DNA of 64,000 nucleotides from Fredinandcohnia onubensis (GCF_031181385.1 NZ_JAPSKV010000001.1:620001-684000), one strand, 5' to 3'. Positions 1 through 7,865 are shown, counted from the first letter of the stretch. Notes: generated from the letters alone by a model not told the origin. Program-made: numbers and translations.

Positions 1-20
1 TTCCTTGAGGTGATTTACGA

Positions 21-605
21 ATGTTTCAGGGTTTAGTAAGTGGTTTTGATTTTGAGATGCCGACCCTAGTGTCTTGGGATGGAGTGATGGCGATTGTCTT
101 CTTCTTTACCATTTATTCATTTTTCGGTTGGCTTTTGGAAAATAGCTATAGCTATGCGAGAAAACGGGTGTTTTTTAAGGACAACTTTTTCTTCGGACCA
201 TTTAAGCCAATGTATGGGTTTGCACCCCTGTTGCTCATTCTATTAATAGGAAAAGATATGCATTGGACGGTAGTATTGGCTCTCTGTTTTCTAATCCCGA
301 CGTTAGTGGAGTATTCCAGCGGATTTCTTCTTGAGTGGTTTTTCGGTAGGAAGTGGTGGGACTACTCAGGTCATAAGTTCCAGCTGCAAGGCCATATTTG
401 TTTCTCCTATTCGATTTGTTGGGTTGCATTGTCACTATTATGCCTAGCATATGTTCATCCAAGGCTTGTCACTTTTTATGGTACAGTCGGAGGTTTCTGG
501 TCTTTAATCTGGCCTACAGTTGCCCTATATTTTCTAGGTGAACTTATATTTGCGATTAGAAGACATATTCCAGAAAAAATACGTGCAGGCAACCCGATAA
601 GATAA
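21..605 (+). CDS. CmpB-type putative ABC-transporter membrane protein
   Basis: A 194-aa polytopic membrane protein resembling the putative ABC-transporter type IV (CmpB) family. The family's N-terminal pattern is visible, with a transmembrane segment ending in SFFGWLLE near residue 35, then a charged stretch and a GPFKPMYGF motif near residue 60. About five hydrophobic segments follow and the C-terminus is short and basic. The start has a GAGGTGA ribosome site 9-10 bases upstream. It stands alone before a strong terminator. The transported substrate is unknown, and no ATPase partner is nearby. Confidence 0.75.
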   Translation: MFQGLVSGFDFEMPTLVSWDGVMAIVFFFTIYSFFGWLLENSYSYARKRVFFKDNFFFGPFKPMYGFAPLLLILLIGKDMHWTVVLALCFLIPTLVEYSSGFLLEWFFGRKWWDYSGHKFQLQGHICFSYSICWVALSLLCLAYVHPRLVTFYGTVGGFWSLIWPTVALYFLGELIFAIRRHIPEKIRAGNPIR

Positions 606-616
606 ATAGTATTTGG

Positions 617-646
617 GATCAAATCAACTTCGATTTGATCTTTTTT
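617..646 (+). terminator. Rho-independent terminator
   Basis: A perfect 9-bp stem (617-625 with 632-640) and 6-nt loop are followed by six T. It ends the transcript of the preceding membrane protein gene. Confidence 0.9.
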
Positions 647-686
647 ATTTTATTAAAAAAGTACAGATTATTTAAAAGTCTTTTGG

Positions 687-715
687 TTGACAAGAAATAC
701 GTTTTGATATAAAAT
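687..715 (+). promoter_or_regulatory. Sigma-A promoter of the FMN reductase gene
   Basis: TTGACA at 687-692 and TAAAAT at 710-715 are separated by 17 bp, which is a near-consensus sigma-A promoter. It is the only good promoter between the upstream terminator and the gene starting at 804. Confidence 0.65.
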
Positions 716-752
716 TTATCTTGAAGTTAAGATAAATACTTCGAAGATAAAT
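714..752 (+). promoter_or_regulatory. Candidate operator: overlapping dyads
   Basis: A perfect 9-bp inverted repeat (ATTTATCTT at 714-722, AAGATAAAT at 729-737) overlaps the -10 box and the expected transcription start. AAGATAAAT recurs at 744-752 behind the palindrome CTTCGAAG. Placement over the start site suggests a repressor. The TATCT..AGATA form recalls MarR-type operators such as that of B. subtilis MhqR, but the regulator is an inference. Confidence 0.45.
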
Positions 753-803
753 AAATTAAAGGTATTTTACAAAAATATCCTTTTATAAAAAGGAGAGTAC
801 ATC

Positions 804-1397
804 ATGGGTTTATTAGATAAACTTTTTGGTAATCAACAAAAGGAGGAAGAAAAAATGTCAAACGAAAAATTAAACATTGGTATTATTTTAGGTAGTACTC
901 GTGAAGGACGCGTAAGTCCTCAAGTAGGAGCATGGGTAAAAGAAATCGCTGATAAGCGTGGAGATGCAAACTACGAAATCGTAGATATCGCTGACTTCAA
1001 ATTACCATTCCTAGGTGAAGCTGATGCACCTGGAATCGCTGCTTGGAATGAAAAATTAGCTAATCTTGATGGATTCGTATTCATCGTTCAAGAATATAAC
1101 CACTCTATCACTGGTGCATTGAAAAATGCATTAGACCTAGCTCGTGAAGCTTGGAACAACAAAGCTGCTGGTATCGTAAGTTACGGTTCAACTGGTGGTG
1201 CACGTGCTGCTGAACACCTACGTGGAATCATGGGTGAATTAATGATCGCGGACGTTCGTACACATCCAACACTTTCATTATTCACAGATTTCGAAAATGG
1301 TTCAGAGTTCAAACCACAAGATCTACACCTAGACAACGTAAACTTAATGTTAGACCAAGTTGTATCTTGGAGCGGAGCTTTAAAAACAGTTCGCTAA
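804..1397 (+). CDS. NADPH-dependent FMN reductase (flavodoxin-like)
   Basis: An NAD(P)H-dependent FMN reductase/quinone-reductase-like flavoprotein of 197 aa. The flavodoxin-like fold is shown by GIILGSTREGR (FMN phosphate-binding loop), VQEYNHSITGALKNALD and SYGSTGGARAAE. Two starts are possible. The ATG at 804 has AAGGAGA and adds a 17-residue charged leader beginning MGLLDKLFG. The ATG at 855 has AGGAGG and begins directly at the flavodoxin core, MSNEKLNIGI. Both may be used. The promoter carries a dyad operator, and a strong terminator follows. Codon use is highly biased, which suggests good expression. The substrate is not determined. Confidence 0.85.
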   Translation: MGLLDKLFGNQQKEEEKMSNEKLNIGIILGSTREGRVSPQVGAWVKEIADKRGDANYEIVDIADFKLPFLGEADAPGIAAWNEKLANLDGFVFIVQEYNHSITGALKNALDLAREAWNNKAAGIVSYGSTGGARAAEHLRGIMGELMIADVRTHPTLSLFTDFENGSEFKPQDLHLDNVNLMLDQVVSWSGALKTVR

Positions 1398-1408
1398 TAA
1401 CGAAAAAA

Positions 1409-1445
1409 AACAGGATGAGCCTTTAGATGGCCATCCTGTTTTTTG
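1409..1445 (+). terminator. Rho-independent terminator
   Basis: AACAGGATG at 1409-1417 pairs with CATCCTGTT at 1432-1440 and is followed by a T run. It ends the FMN reductase transcript. Confidence 0.9.
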
Positions 1446-1461
1446 TGTGGGACAAATTGAA

Positions 1462-1487
1462 AAAAGGGGTCCAGTTGGACCCCTTTT
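1462..1487. terminator. Second, bidirectional hairpin
   Basis: A 12-bp perfect stem (1462-1473 with 1476-1487) with a 2-nt loop sits just after the first terminator. It has A-rich and T-rich flanks, so it could stop transcription from either side. It marks the left border of the repeat array. Confidence 0.5.
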
Positions 1488-1504
1488 CGAAAGTGAAATC
1501 CCAT

Positions 1505-2160
1505 AATTATCCAAATTGAAAACCAGCAAACTGCTTTATCAGGTTCGCAATCACCCAGTAATATCCATTTCTGAACCAGGTAACTGGATTAACAGGTACG
1601 CAATCTCCCAGTAATATCCATTTCTGAACCAGGTAACTGGATTAACAGGTACGCAATCTCCTAGTAATATCCATTTCTGAACCAAGTAACTGGATTAACA
1701 GGTACGCAATCTCCTAGTAATATCCATTTCTGAACCAAGTAACTGGATTAACAGGTACGCAATCTCCCAGTAATATCCATTTCCGAACCGGGTAACTGGA
1801 TTAACAGGTACGCAATCTCCTAGTAATATCCATTTCCGAACTAGGTAACTGGATTAACAGGTACGCAATCTCCTAGTAATATCCATTTCCGAACCAGGTA
1901 ACTGGACTAACAGGTACGCAATCACCTAAAGATATCCATTCCCGAACCAGGTAACTGCATTAACAAGTACGCAATCACCCAGTAATATCCATTTCCGAAC
2001 CAGGTAACTGGATTAACAGTACGCAATCTCCTAGTAATATCCATTTCCGAACTAGGTAACTGGATTAACAGGTACGCAATCACCTAAAGATATCCATTTC
2101 CGAACCGGGTAACTGCATTAACAAGTACGCAATCACCTAATAATATCCATGTACTAACCA
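1505..2160. repeat. Tandem array, 53-bp unit, 11 full copies
   Basis: Eleven near-identical units run from 1561 to 2142 (anchors ATATCCAT at 1561, 1614, 1667, 1720, 1773, 1826, 1879, 1932, 1985, 2037 and 2090). All are 53 bp except the one at 1985, which is 52. Degenerate units flank both ends, and both flanks read AACCAGCAAAC where the core units read AACCAGGTAAC. Each unit contains CCAGGTAACTGG, a 4-bp stem with GTAA loop that is weakened in some units, and the box CAATCTCCTA. The pair of units at 1879-1984 resembles that at 2037-2142, so duplication also involved blocks. Stops occur in all plus frames and 53 is not a multiple of 3, so it is not coding. Confidence 0.95.
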
Positions 2161-2209
2161 GCAAACCACAATGAGAACTTCCACAGCCGCCTTGATTCAC
2201 CCTACCTGG

Positions 2210-2257
2210 CCCCAGATAAAACCCCAGATAAAACCCCAGATAAAACCCCAGATAAAA
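2210..2257. repeat. 12-bp tandem repeat, 4 copies
   Basis: Four exact copies of CCCCAGATAAAA lie head to tail between the 53-bp array and the 3' end of treR, only 13 bp from the treR stop codon. It is a simple microsatellite-like repeat that may vary in copy number. Confidence 0.95.
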
Positions 2258-2270
2258 CCACAGTTACAAC

Positions 2271-2987
2271 CTACACATGCGTCCGCCTTGCAAAATCGAC
2301 AAACCTGAATTTGTCAGGGCGATGGCGGGATTCTGTGTATTGAAATAAGCTCGCATTATCCAGATAAACATAGTTTTTGATAACAACGACATTATGAAAA
2401 CCATCTAGATCGAGTCGCTCTCGGTCTTCATCTGTTGGTTCCACGACCGTAATTTCCTTTTTCGCAAAACTAATGGTAATCTTCAGTTCATTTTCCAAAT
2501 AGGCATAAATCGATTCCTCACAAATCTCCTTGGTAAGCTCCGGGACATATTTTCGCGAAATAAAATCCTTGTCCAAAATAATCTTTTCGCCGCCCATTTC
2601 CCTTGTACGGATGACCTTCCACACTTGATCCTTACTTGAGAGTTGGAGCTGTTGCTTAATGAACGTATCCGGCTTACCAACCGACAACTCGTGCACATTC
2701 GTTATCGGCTTTTCTCCCATCTTTTCGGCTAGCTCTTTGAAACTCACAAGCCCTGAGACCGGAAAATCAAACTTATTCACGTCAATCACGATAGAGCCTT
2801 TGCCCTTCATTTTTTGAATATACCCATTTTGTGAAAGCAGGTTCAATGCCTTTCGAATCGTTTCGCGAGAGGTATTGTATACTTCCTTTAATTCATTTTC
2901 AGAAGGTAAAAGACTATTCGCTTTGATGTTTCCATTTTTAATTTCTTCTACTAAATCGCTATAGATTGTTAGATACTTGTTATTCAT
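2271..2987 (-). CDS. treR: Trehalose operon repressor, GntR/HutC family
   Basis: A 238-aa GntR-family repressor. The N-terminal winged helix-turn-helix (about residues 1-70) shows LLPSENELKEVYNTSRETIRK, split here as LLPSENELKE and TSRETIRKAL. The UTRA effector domain follows and ends in the TreR-typical FRFVDFARR. Known TreR binds trehalose-6-phosphate and releases TTGTATATACAA-type operators; two such sites lie in front of treP. It is downstream of treP on the same strand, after a hairpin terminator, so it probably gets reduced read-through. In B. subtilis the order is treP-treA-treR; treA is missing between them here. Confidence 0.92.
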   Translation of the reverse strand: MNNKYLTIYSDLVEEIKNGNIKANSLLPSENELKEVYNTSRETIRKALNLLSQNGYIQKMKGKGSIVIDVNKFDFPVSGLVSFKELAEKMGEKPITNVHELSVGKPDTFIKQQLQLSSKDQVWKVIRTREMGGEKIILDKDFISRKYVPELTKEICEESIYAYLENELKITISFAKKEITVVEPTDEDRERLDLDGFHNVVVIKNYVYLDNASLFQYTESRHRPDKFRFVDFARRTHV

Positions 2988-3044
2988 AAAGAATCCCCAA
3001 TCGATGTAAAAATTTGATTATTCTCATTTTACCGCGTTAATGCG

Positions 3045-3073
3045 AAAAAAGGGAGGGGGTAATTTCCCCTCCC
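3045..3073 (-). terminator. Intra-operon terminator between treP and treR
   Basis: On the minus strand GGGAGGGG pairs with CCCCTCCC (3066-3073 with 3051-3058) and is followed by six T (complement of 3045-3050). It lies directly after the treP stop codon, so treR would be transcribed by read-through or from its own start. Confidence 0.8.
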
Positions 3074-3080
3074 ATAGCTT

Positions 3081-4508
3081 TTATTTTTTACCAAATGAAA
3101 TTTTACCAACGTTAGCTTTTGCGAAGATGACAGTTAAAATAAATGGCACGACAATCGCAACGAGCATTGCAATAGCAAACATTAACCAGTCAGCAGCCTG
3201 GATGGATAAAATCCCAGGTATTCCACCAACCCCGATTGAGTTCGCCATAACACCACTACCTACTGAGATGATGGCAGCTACCATTGAACCAATCATGGCA
3301 GCAAGGAATGGGAAGCCATATTTTAAGTTAATACCAAACATCGCAGGCTCTGTTACACCGAGGTAACAAGAAATACATGCCGGAATGGAAACTTGTTTTT
3401 CTTCTTCATTTTTACGATTAATATAAATCATTGCAAGAACGGCAGAACCTTGGGCAATATTGGATAAAGCAATCATTGGCCATAGGTTTGTTCCATCAAA
3501 CTCACTCATCAATTGAAGGTCAATCGCATTTGTCATATGGTGTAAACCAGTGATAACAAGTGGTGCATAGGCAAATCCGAAGATTGCTGCGAATAACCAA
3601 CCAAATGCTGAAGTTAAGCTTGTGTATACAACATCAGAAATCCAAGAACCAATTGTCCAACCGATTGGTCCAAGAACAGTATGAGCAATTAAGACAGTTG
3701 GAACTAGTGCAAAAAACGGAACAATAATCATCGAAATCGCATTTGGTGAAATCTTACGTAACCAACGCTCTAAGAAAACAAGTACAAATGCTGCTAAAAT
3801 AGCTGGAATAACTTGTGCTTGATACCCAATCATTTCAATGGTTGTGAATCCAAAATCCCAAACTGGAATTTCTTCTGCATTTGCAACTCCGTATGCATTT
3901 AGCAATTGTGGAGATACAAGCGTAATCCCTAGCACAATCCCAAGGATTTGGGAGGTTCCCATTTTACGCGTAATCGACCAAGTGATTCCAACGGGTAGGA
4001 AATGAAAGATGGCTTCACCTATTAACCAAAGGAATGCGTGAACACCAGCCCAAAATTGAGAAGTTTCCACGATTGTTTTTGTACCGTTATCCACTAAATC
4101 AATTTCACCGATGACATTTCGGAAACCTAAAATCAGACCCCCAACGACAAGGGCTGGAATAAGCGGTGTAAAAATGTCCGCTAAATGTCCCATCATGCGT
4201 TGAAGCCAGTTCATATTTTGCTTTGCTGCAACCTTTGCTTCTTCCTTACTCGTTCCTTCAACACCAGCGTGTTTGACGAACTCATTATAAAAAGTAGCAA
4301 CCTCATTTCCAATAATAACCTGGAATTGTCCTGCTTGTGTAAAAGTACCCTTTACTAGCCCGATACCTTCAATTTTTTCTATATCTGCATTTTTCGGATC
4401 GTTTAAAACGAAGCGCATTCTTGTTGCACAATGTGTAACAGCTGCAACGTTCTCTTTCCCACCAATATGGTCAAGCAGTTCCTTCGCAGGATCTGTGTAC
4501 TTACTCAT
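3081..4508 (-). CDS. treP: PTS trehalose-specific EIIBC permease
   Basis: A 475-aa trehalose permease of the phosphotransferase system, which imports trehalose as trehalose-6-phosphate. The EIIB domain (about 1-90) carries the phosphorylated cysteine in THCATRMRF at Cys27. The EIIC domain (about 105-470) has about ten membrane segments with the conserved GLHHMTNAIDLQ and GVTEPAMFG motifs. No EIIA domain is fused, so a glucose-type EIIA from elsewhere would be needed. The start ATG has AAGGGGG upstream. Its promoter holds two TreR operators and a possible cre site. No trehalose-6-phosphate hydrolase gene is adjacent. Confidence 0.95.
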   Translation of the reverse strand: MSKYTDPAKELLDHIGGKENVAAVTHCATRMRFVLNDPKNADIEKIEGIGLVKGTFTQAGQFQVIIGNEVATFYNEFVKHAGVEGTSKEEAKVAAKQNMNWLQRMMGHLADIFTPLIPALVVGGLILGFRNVIGEIDLVDNGTKTIVETSQFWAGVHAFLWLIGEAIFHFLPVGITWSITRKMGTSQILGIVLGITLVSPQLLNAYGVANAEEIPVWDFGFTTIEMIGYQAQVIPAILAAFVLVFLERWLRKISPNAISMIIVPFFALVPTVLIAHTVLGPIGWTIGSWISDVVYTSLTSAFGWLFAAIFGFAYAPLVITGLHHMTNAIDLQLMSEFDGTNLWPMIALSNIAQGSAVLAMIYINRKNEEEKQVSIPACISCYLGVTEPAMFGINLKYGFPFLAAMIGSMVAAIISVGSGVMANSIGVGGIPGILSIQAADWLMFAIAMLVAIVVPFILTVIFAKANVGKISFGKK

Positions 4509-4549
4509 GTTTTTTCCCCCTTAAACTTAAGGATATTTTCAATAGACAG

Positions 4550-4563
4550 CCTGTATATACAAG
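4550..4563 (-). promoter_or_regulatory. TreR operator, promoter-distal copy
   Basis: CTTGTATATACAGG on the minus strand lies downstream of the treP transcription start. It matches the known TreR palindrome TTGTATATACAA with one end mismatch and is identical to the second copy 37 bp away. Confidence 0.8.
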
Positions 4564-4566
4564 CTG

Positions 4567-4580
4567 TGATTACGTTTTCA
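4567..4580 (-). promoter_or_regulatory. Candidate cre site (CcpA)
   Basis: The minus strand reads TGAAAACGTAATCA, one mismatch from the CcpA consensus TGWAANCGNTNWCA. It lies between the two TreR operators, just downstream of the -10 box, where CcpA would repress treP when glucose is present. Confidence 0.55.
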
Positions 4581-4608
4581 TTTTAACCTGTATATACAAG
4601 TATGTCAA
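4580..4608 (-). promoter_or_regulatory. Sigma-A promoter of treP with embedded TreR operator
   Basis: On the minus strand TTGACA (4603-4608) and TAAAAT (4580-4585) are spaced by 17 bp. A second TreR operator, CTTGTATATACAGG, at 4587-4600 fills the spacer, so bound TreR would block polymerase directly. Confidence 0.85.
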
Positions 4609-4732
4609 TTATTTTATCTCGCCATTTTTTAGCTTTTACGAACGCAGGATTTTTATGCCAAAACGCTTATAGCATAACTTCCCTCAAGACGTAAAAAATA
4701 ACCTGTAAACCGATCAAGAATGGAGTGTGAAC

Positions 4733-5866
4733 ATGAAGGCTGTTACGTATCAAAATCCATATAAAGTAAAAGTCAAGGAAGTAGAAGCTCCAAAAATTTT
4801 GAAAAGTGATGACGTGATTGTCCGCATTACTTCAACCGCCATTTGTGGCTCTGACCTCCATCTTTATCAAGGAAATTTTCCTTTGCCAGACGGCTATGTG
4901 ATTGGACATGAGCCAATGGGAATTGTCGAAGAGGTAGGGCCTGACGTAACTCATGTAAAGAAAGGCGACCGCGTTGTTGTCCCTTTTACGGTTGCATGTG
5001 GGAAGTGTTATTACTGTGAACACGAATTAGAAAGTCAATGTGATAATGCGAATCCTCATTACGATTCAGGTGGCTATTTTGGCTACTCAGAAAAATTTGG
5101 CGACCACCCTGGTGGTCAAGCGGAATACTTAAGAGTTCCATTTGGCAATTTTACTCCTTTCAAAATTCCAGAAGACTGTGAATTAGAAGATGAGGCTTTA
5201 CTCTTTTTAAGTGATGTTCTCCCGACCTCTTATTGGAGTGTTGTGAACGCAGGAGTGAAGGAGGGAGATACGGTTATCGTTCTGGGTTGCGGGCCGATTG
5301 GCTTAATGGCACAAAAGTTTGCCTGGATGAAGGGAGCAAAACGTGTTATTGCGGTTGACTATCTCGGATATCGAATGGAACATGCCAAAACCACGAATAA
5401 AGTTGAGATATTTGATTTTACGAAGCATGATGATATTGGAGAACATTTAAAGGAAATCACGAGTGGCGGGGCTGATGTCGTGATTGATTGTGTGGGAATG
5501 GACGGGAAAAAGTCACCTCTCGAATTTATCGAGCAAAAGCTAAAGCTGCAAGGTGGAACACTTGGCCCCATACAAATTTCAACAAAGGCTGTCCGAAAAG
5601 GTGGTACGGTGCAGCTGACTGGAGTATACGGTGCAAACTATAATATGTTCCCATTAGGTGCTTTTTTCTCACGTAACATCACTCTAAAAATGGGACAAGC
5701 TCCTGTCGTTCATTTCATGCCAGAGCTCTACAAAAAAATCGTCAACAAGGAATTCGATCCAACCGATATCATCACGCACAAGGTATCACTGGATGAAGCA
5801 AGCCATGCCTATAAAATTTTCAACGATAGGGAAGACAACTGTATCAAGGTTATCTTAAAACCATAA
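4733..5866 (+). CDS. Zinc-dependent alcohol dehydrogenase (MDR family)
   Basis: A 377-aa medium-chain dehydrogenase of the group that includes glutathione-independent formaldehyde dehydrogenase-like enzymes. The catalytic zinc ligands lie in AICGSDLHL and GHEPMG. The structural zinc lobe is CX2CX2CX7C starting at VACGKC. The Rossmann nucleotide site is VIVLGCGPIGLMA. A GTG at 4727 is in frame, but the ATG at 4733 has GGAG at the right distance and gives the usual MKAV start. The long insertions (GGYFGYSEKFGDHPGG and KKSPLEFIEQKLKLQ) are typical of this subgroup. It is a single gene ending at a terminator. The substrate is not known. Confidence 0.9.
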   Translation: MKAVTYQNPYKVKVKEVEAPKILKSDDVIVRITSTAICGSDLHLYQGNFPLPDGYVIGHEPMGIVEEVGPDVTHVKKGDRVVVPFTVACGKCYYCEHELESQCDNANPHYDSGGYFGYSEKFGDHPGGQAEYLRVPFGNFTPFKIPEDCELEDEALLFLSDVLPTSYWSVVNAGVKEGDTVIVLGCGPIGLMAQKFAWMKGAKRVIAVDYLGYRMEHAKTTNKVEIFDFTKHDDIGEHLKEITSGGADVVIDCVGMDGKKSPLEFIEQKLKLQGGTLGPIQISTKAVRKGGTVQLTGVYGANYNMFPLGAFFSRNITLKMGQAPVVHFMPELYKKIVNKEFDPTDIITHKVSLDEASHAYKIFNDREDNCIKVILKP

Positions 5867-5874
5867 AGAATGTG

Positions 5875-5905
5875 ATTGACAAGTGTCTTGCTTGTCGATT
5901 TTTTA
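5875..5905 (+). terminator. Rho-independent terminator
   Basis: A 9-bp stem (5875-5883 with 5891-5899, one G-T pair) and 7-nt loop are followed by a T run. It ends the dehydrogenase gene. Confidence 0.85.
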
Positions 5906-6052
5906 TTTATAGAATACCCAATTTCCAGTAGAATGGAATTAAGAGTATTCAACACGGATAGGCAGGGGGAGTACAAAGTTGATAGTTTCATTTAAATTTA
6001 AGGAGTAATCACACAGGGCTGTGATTAAGGGGAACAGTAGGGGGGAATATCA

Positions 6053-7177
6053 GTGGATAAGAAAAATCTAGAGTTGGCGATTCAGTTGCGTCATGAATTA
6101 CATATGAATCCTGAATTGTCCTATCAAGAGGTTTGGACAAAACAGCATTTAATCGATTTCCTTCAAAAACATACAACTAACATCGAAGTTATCGACAAGG
6201 GTAACTATTTCTATGCAAAATATACAGTTGGTGAACATCAACCAACGATTGCATTTAGAGCGGATTTTGATGCGCTCCCTATTCCCGAAACAATTGAACT
6301 TCCGTGGAAATCTACTGTTCCGGGCGTATCACATAAATGTGGACATGACGGTCATTCCGCCACCCTCGCTGGATTTGCCCTTGAGGTAGATCAAAAAGGG
6401 GCGGATCAAAATATCATTTTCCTTTTTCAGCATGCAGAAGAAACAGGGCAAGGTGCCATTGAATGCGCTGAAATAATAATTGAAGAAAAAGTCGATGAAA
6501 TTTACGGCTACCACAATATGTCGGGCATCGAATTCAATGTGGTGCATGTGATCGATGGGACAGCCCACTGTGCTTCAAAAGGAATGTCCATTGAAATGGT
6601 TGGTTCACCTGCCCACGCAAGCCAGCCTGAAGATGGAGTCAATCCTTCTTTTGCAATCGCTAAAATCATTGAGACTCTACCCGGGTTAACATCACCAGAA
6701 ATATATGACGGGCTCGTTCTATGCACGATAATTCAAGTAGATATTGGCTCGGTGAATTACGGGATTGCAGCCCATAAGGGTGTTTTACGGTTAACCATTC
6801 GTGCAGAAAAAGAGGCGGAACTAAATGCCCTTCAGCAAAGTATCGAGAATCTTGCGACTCAACTTGGGAAAGAGCATGGCATTAACGTTAGCTTTAAGTA
6901 TCGAGATGAATTTCCGGAAACCGTTAATCATGATGAATCGGTAAATAAAGTGCGCCAAGTTGCAGCAGTAAAAGGATATCCGCTACGTGAGCTAACCTCA
7001 CCATACCGTGCATCAGAAGACTATGGCCATTATTTGAAACTTGTAAAAGGTGCTTATTTTTATATAGGAAATGGCGAGAATCATCCATCCATCCACACCT
7101 ACGAATACGATTTCCGCGATGATATTATTGAAATCGGGGTAGAAATGTTTAAAGGACTAGTTGGAATGAAGGAGTAA
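6053..7177 (+). CDS. M20-family amidohydrolase (M20D)
   Basis: A 374-aa zinc/manganese metallopeptidase-fold amidohydrolase of the M20D group (N-acyl-amino-acid or IAA-amino-acid hydrolase-like). Metal-site motifs in order are FRADFDALPI, HKCGHDGHSATLAG with the HxxGHD centre, and FQHAEETGQGA with the paired acidic residues. The C-terminal SEDYGHYLK and HPSIHTYEYDF segments complete the active site. The GTG start is preceded by AGGGGGGA. These enzymes split an acyl or aryl amide from an amino acid; the natural substrate is not known. It ends 10 bases before a long structured region leading into the DJ-1 gene. Confidence 0.85.
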   Translation: MDKKNLELAIQLRHELHMNPELSYQEVWTKQHLIDFLQKHTTNIEVIDKGNYFYAKYTVGEHQPTIAFRADFDALPIPETIELPWKSTVPGVSHKCGHDGHSATLAGFALEVDQKGADQNIIFLFQHAEETGQGAIECAEIIIEEKVDEIYGYHNMSGIEFNVVHVIDGTAHCASKGMSIEMVGSPAHASQPEDGVNPSFAIAKIIETLPGLTSPEIYDGLVLCTIIQVDIGSVNYGIAAHKGVLRLTIRAEKEAELNALQQSIENLATQLGKEHGINVSFKYRDEFPETVNHDESVNKVRQVAAVKGYPLRELTSPYRASEDYGHYLKLVKGAYFYIGNGENHPSIHTYEYDFRDDIIEIGVEMFKGLVGMKE

Positions 7178-7183
7178 TTTTAC

Positions 7184-7271
7184 GTTCTACTAGCAGCTCT
7201 TTTAATAATAGAATCCTAGAAGGGAAAAACTTCAACCTTGTAGAACTTCTAGGTAAAAGGGGTGCTTTTTT
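7184..7271 (+). promoter_or_regulatory. Structured leader/terminator overlapping the next RBS
   Basis: An outer 12-bp stem with one mismatch (7192-7203 with 7255-7266) encloses a perfect 8-bp stem, CCTAGAAG with CTTCTAGG (7215-7222, 7246-7253). A competing helix is possible between GTTCTAC (7184-7190) and GTAGAAC (7240-7246). The outer stem ends in six T that run straight into the ATG at 7272, and it contains the purine-rich RBS AAAAGGGG. It can therefore act as a terminator for the upstream gene, as an attenuator, or as an RBS-hiding switch for the downstream one. Confidence 0.5.
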
Positions 7272-7850
7272 ATGAGAAAAATACTACTTGCCATATATGA
7301 TTCGTTTTCTGAATTTGAGATAACTGTGGCAACGGCAATGCTAAGAGGGATGCATCAAATTATAACTGTTGCTGAATCGCTTCAAACGATAACCGGGGAA
7401 TCAGGATTGCAATTTGTGCCGCATGTAATGTACCAACAGGTGGACCCGAAGCATTACGACGGAATCATCATCCCTGGTGGAGACTTGATCAATGTTAAAG
7501 ACGCGATGGAACTGTATGATATAACAAAAACACTACACGAGCAGAACAAACTAACTGCCGCCATTTGCAGTGGTACATATGTGTTAGCGAGAGCGGGAGT
7601 ACTTGAAGGGAAACCATATACAGTCACTCTACAACAAGAGCAGCGCAATTTTCTTGGCTGTTTTGAAGAGGAGAATTTCCGCTACGAGCCAGTTGTGAAA
7701 TCAGGTAATATCATAACTGCACAGGGCCATGCCTATGTTGATTTTGCACTTGCTATTGCAGAAAAACTGGGGGCTCTACATCATCCTGAGTTTACAAAAG
7801 AATTTTACAAGGGGCAACGGAATTGGCTGATGGAGGAAGGGGTAAAGTGA
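7272..7850 (+). CDS. DJ-1/PfpI family protein
   Basis: A 192-aa member of the DJ-1/ThiJ/PfpI superfamily. The nucleophile elbow is AAICSGTYVLA with Cys99, and an acidic residue near the N-terminus (SEFEI) matches the usual Glu partner. GIIIPGGD is the conserved loop before it. Members act as glyoxalases, deglycases, amidases or redox chaperones, so no reaction can be assigned. The RBS AAAAGGGG lies inside a hairpin. The stop is 15 bp before the HXXEE gene, so the two may be co-transcribed. Confidence 0.85.
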   Translation: MRKILLAIYDSFSEFEITVATAMLRGMHQIITVAESLQTITGESGLQFVPHVMYQQVDPKHYDGIIIPGGDLINVKDAMELYDITKTLHEQNKLTAAICSGTYVLARAGVLEGKPYTVTLQQEQRNFLGCFEEENFRYEPVVKSGNIITAQGHAYVDFALAIAEKLGALHHPEFTKEFYKGQRNWLMEEGVK

Positions 7851-7865
7851 CTATTCACTGAGAAT

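Noticed and set aside
1505-2160. CRISPR array
   Set aside because: Units are contiguous with no unique spacers, and no cas genes occur in the window.
3040-3366. Plus-strand 108-codon frame opposite treP
   Set aside because: It lies antisense to the clearly coding treP C-terminal part and starts in the terminator hairpin.
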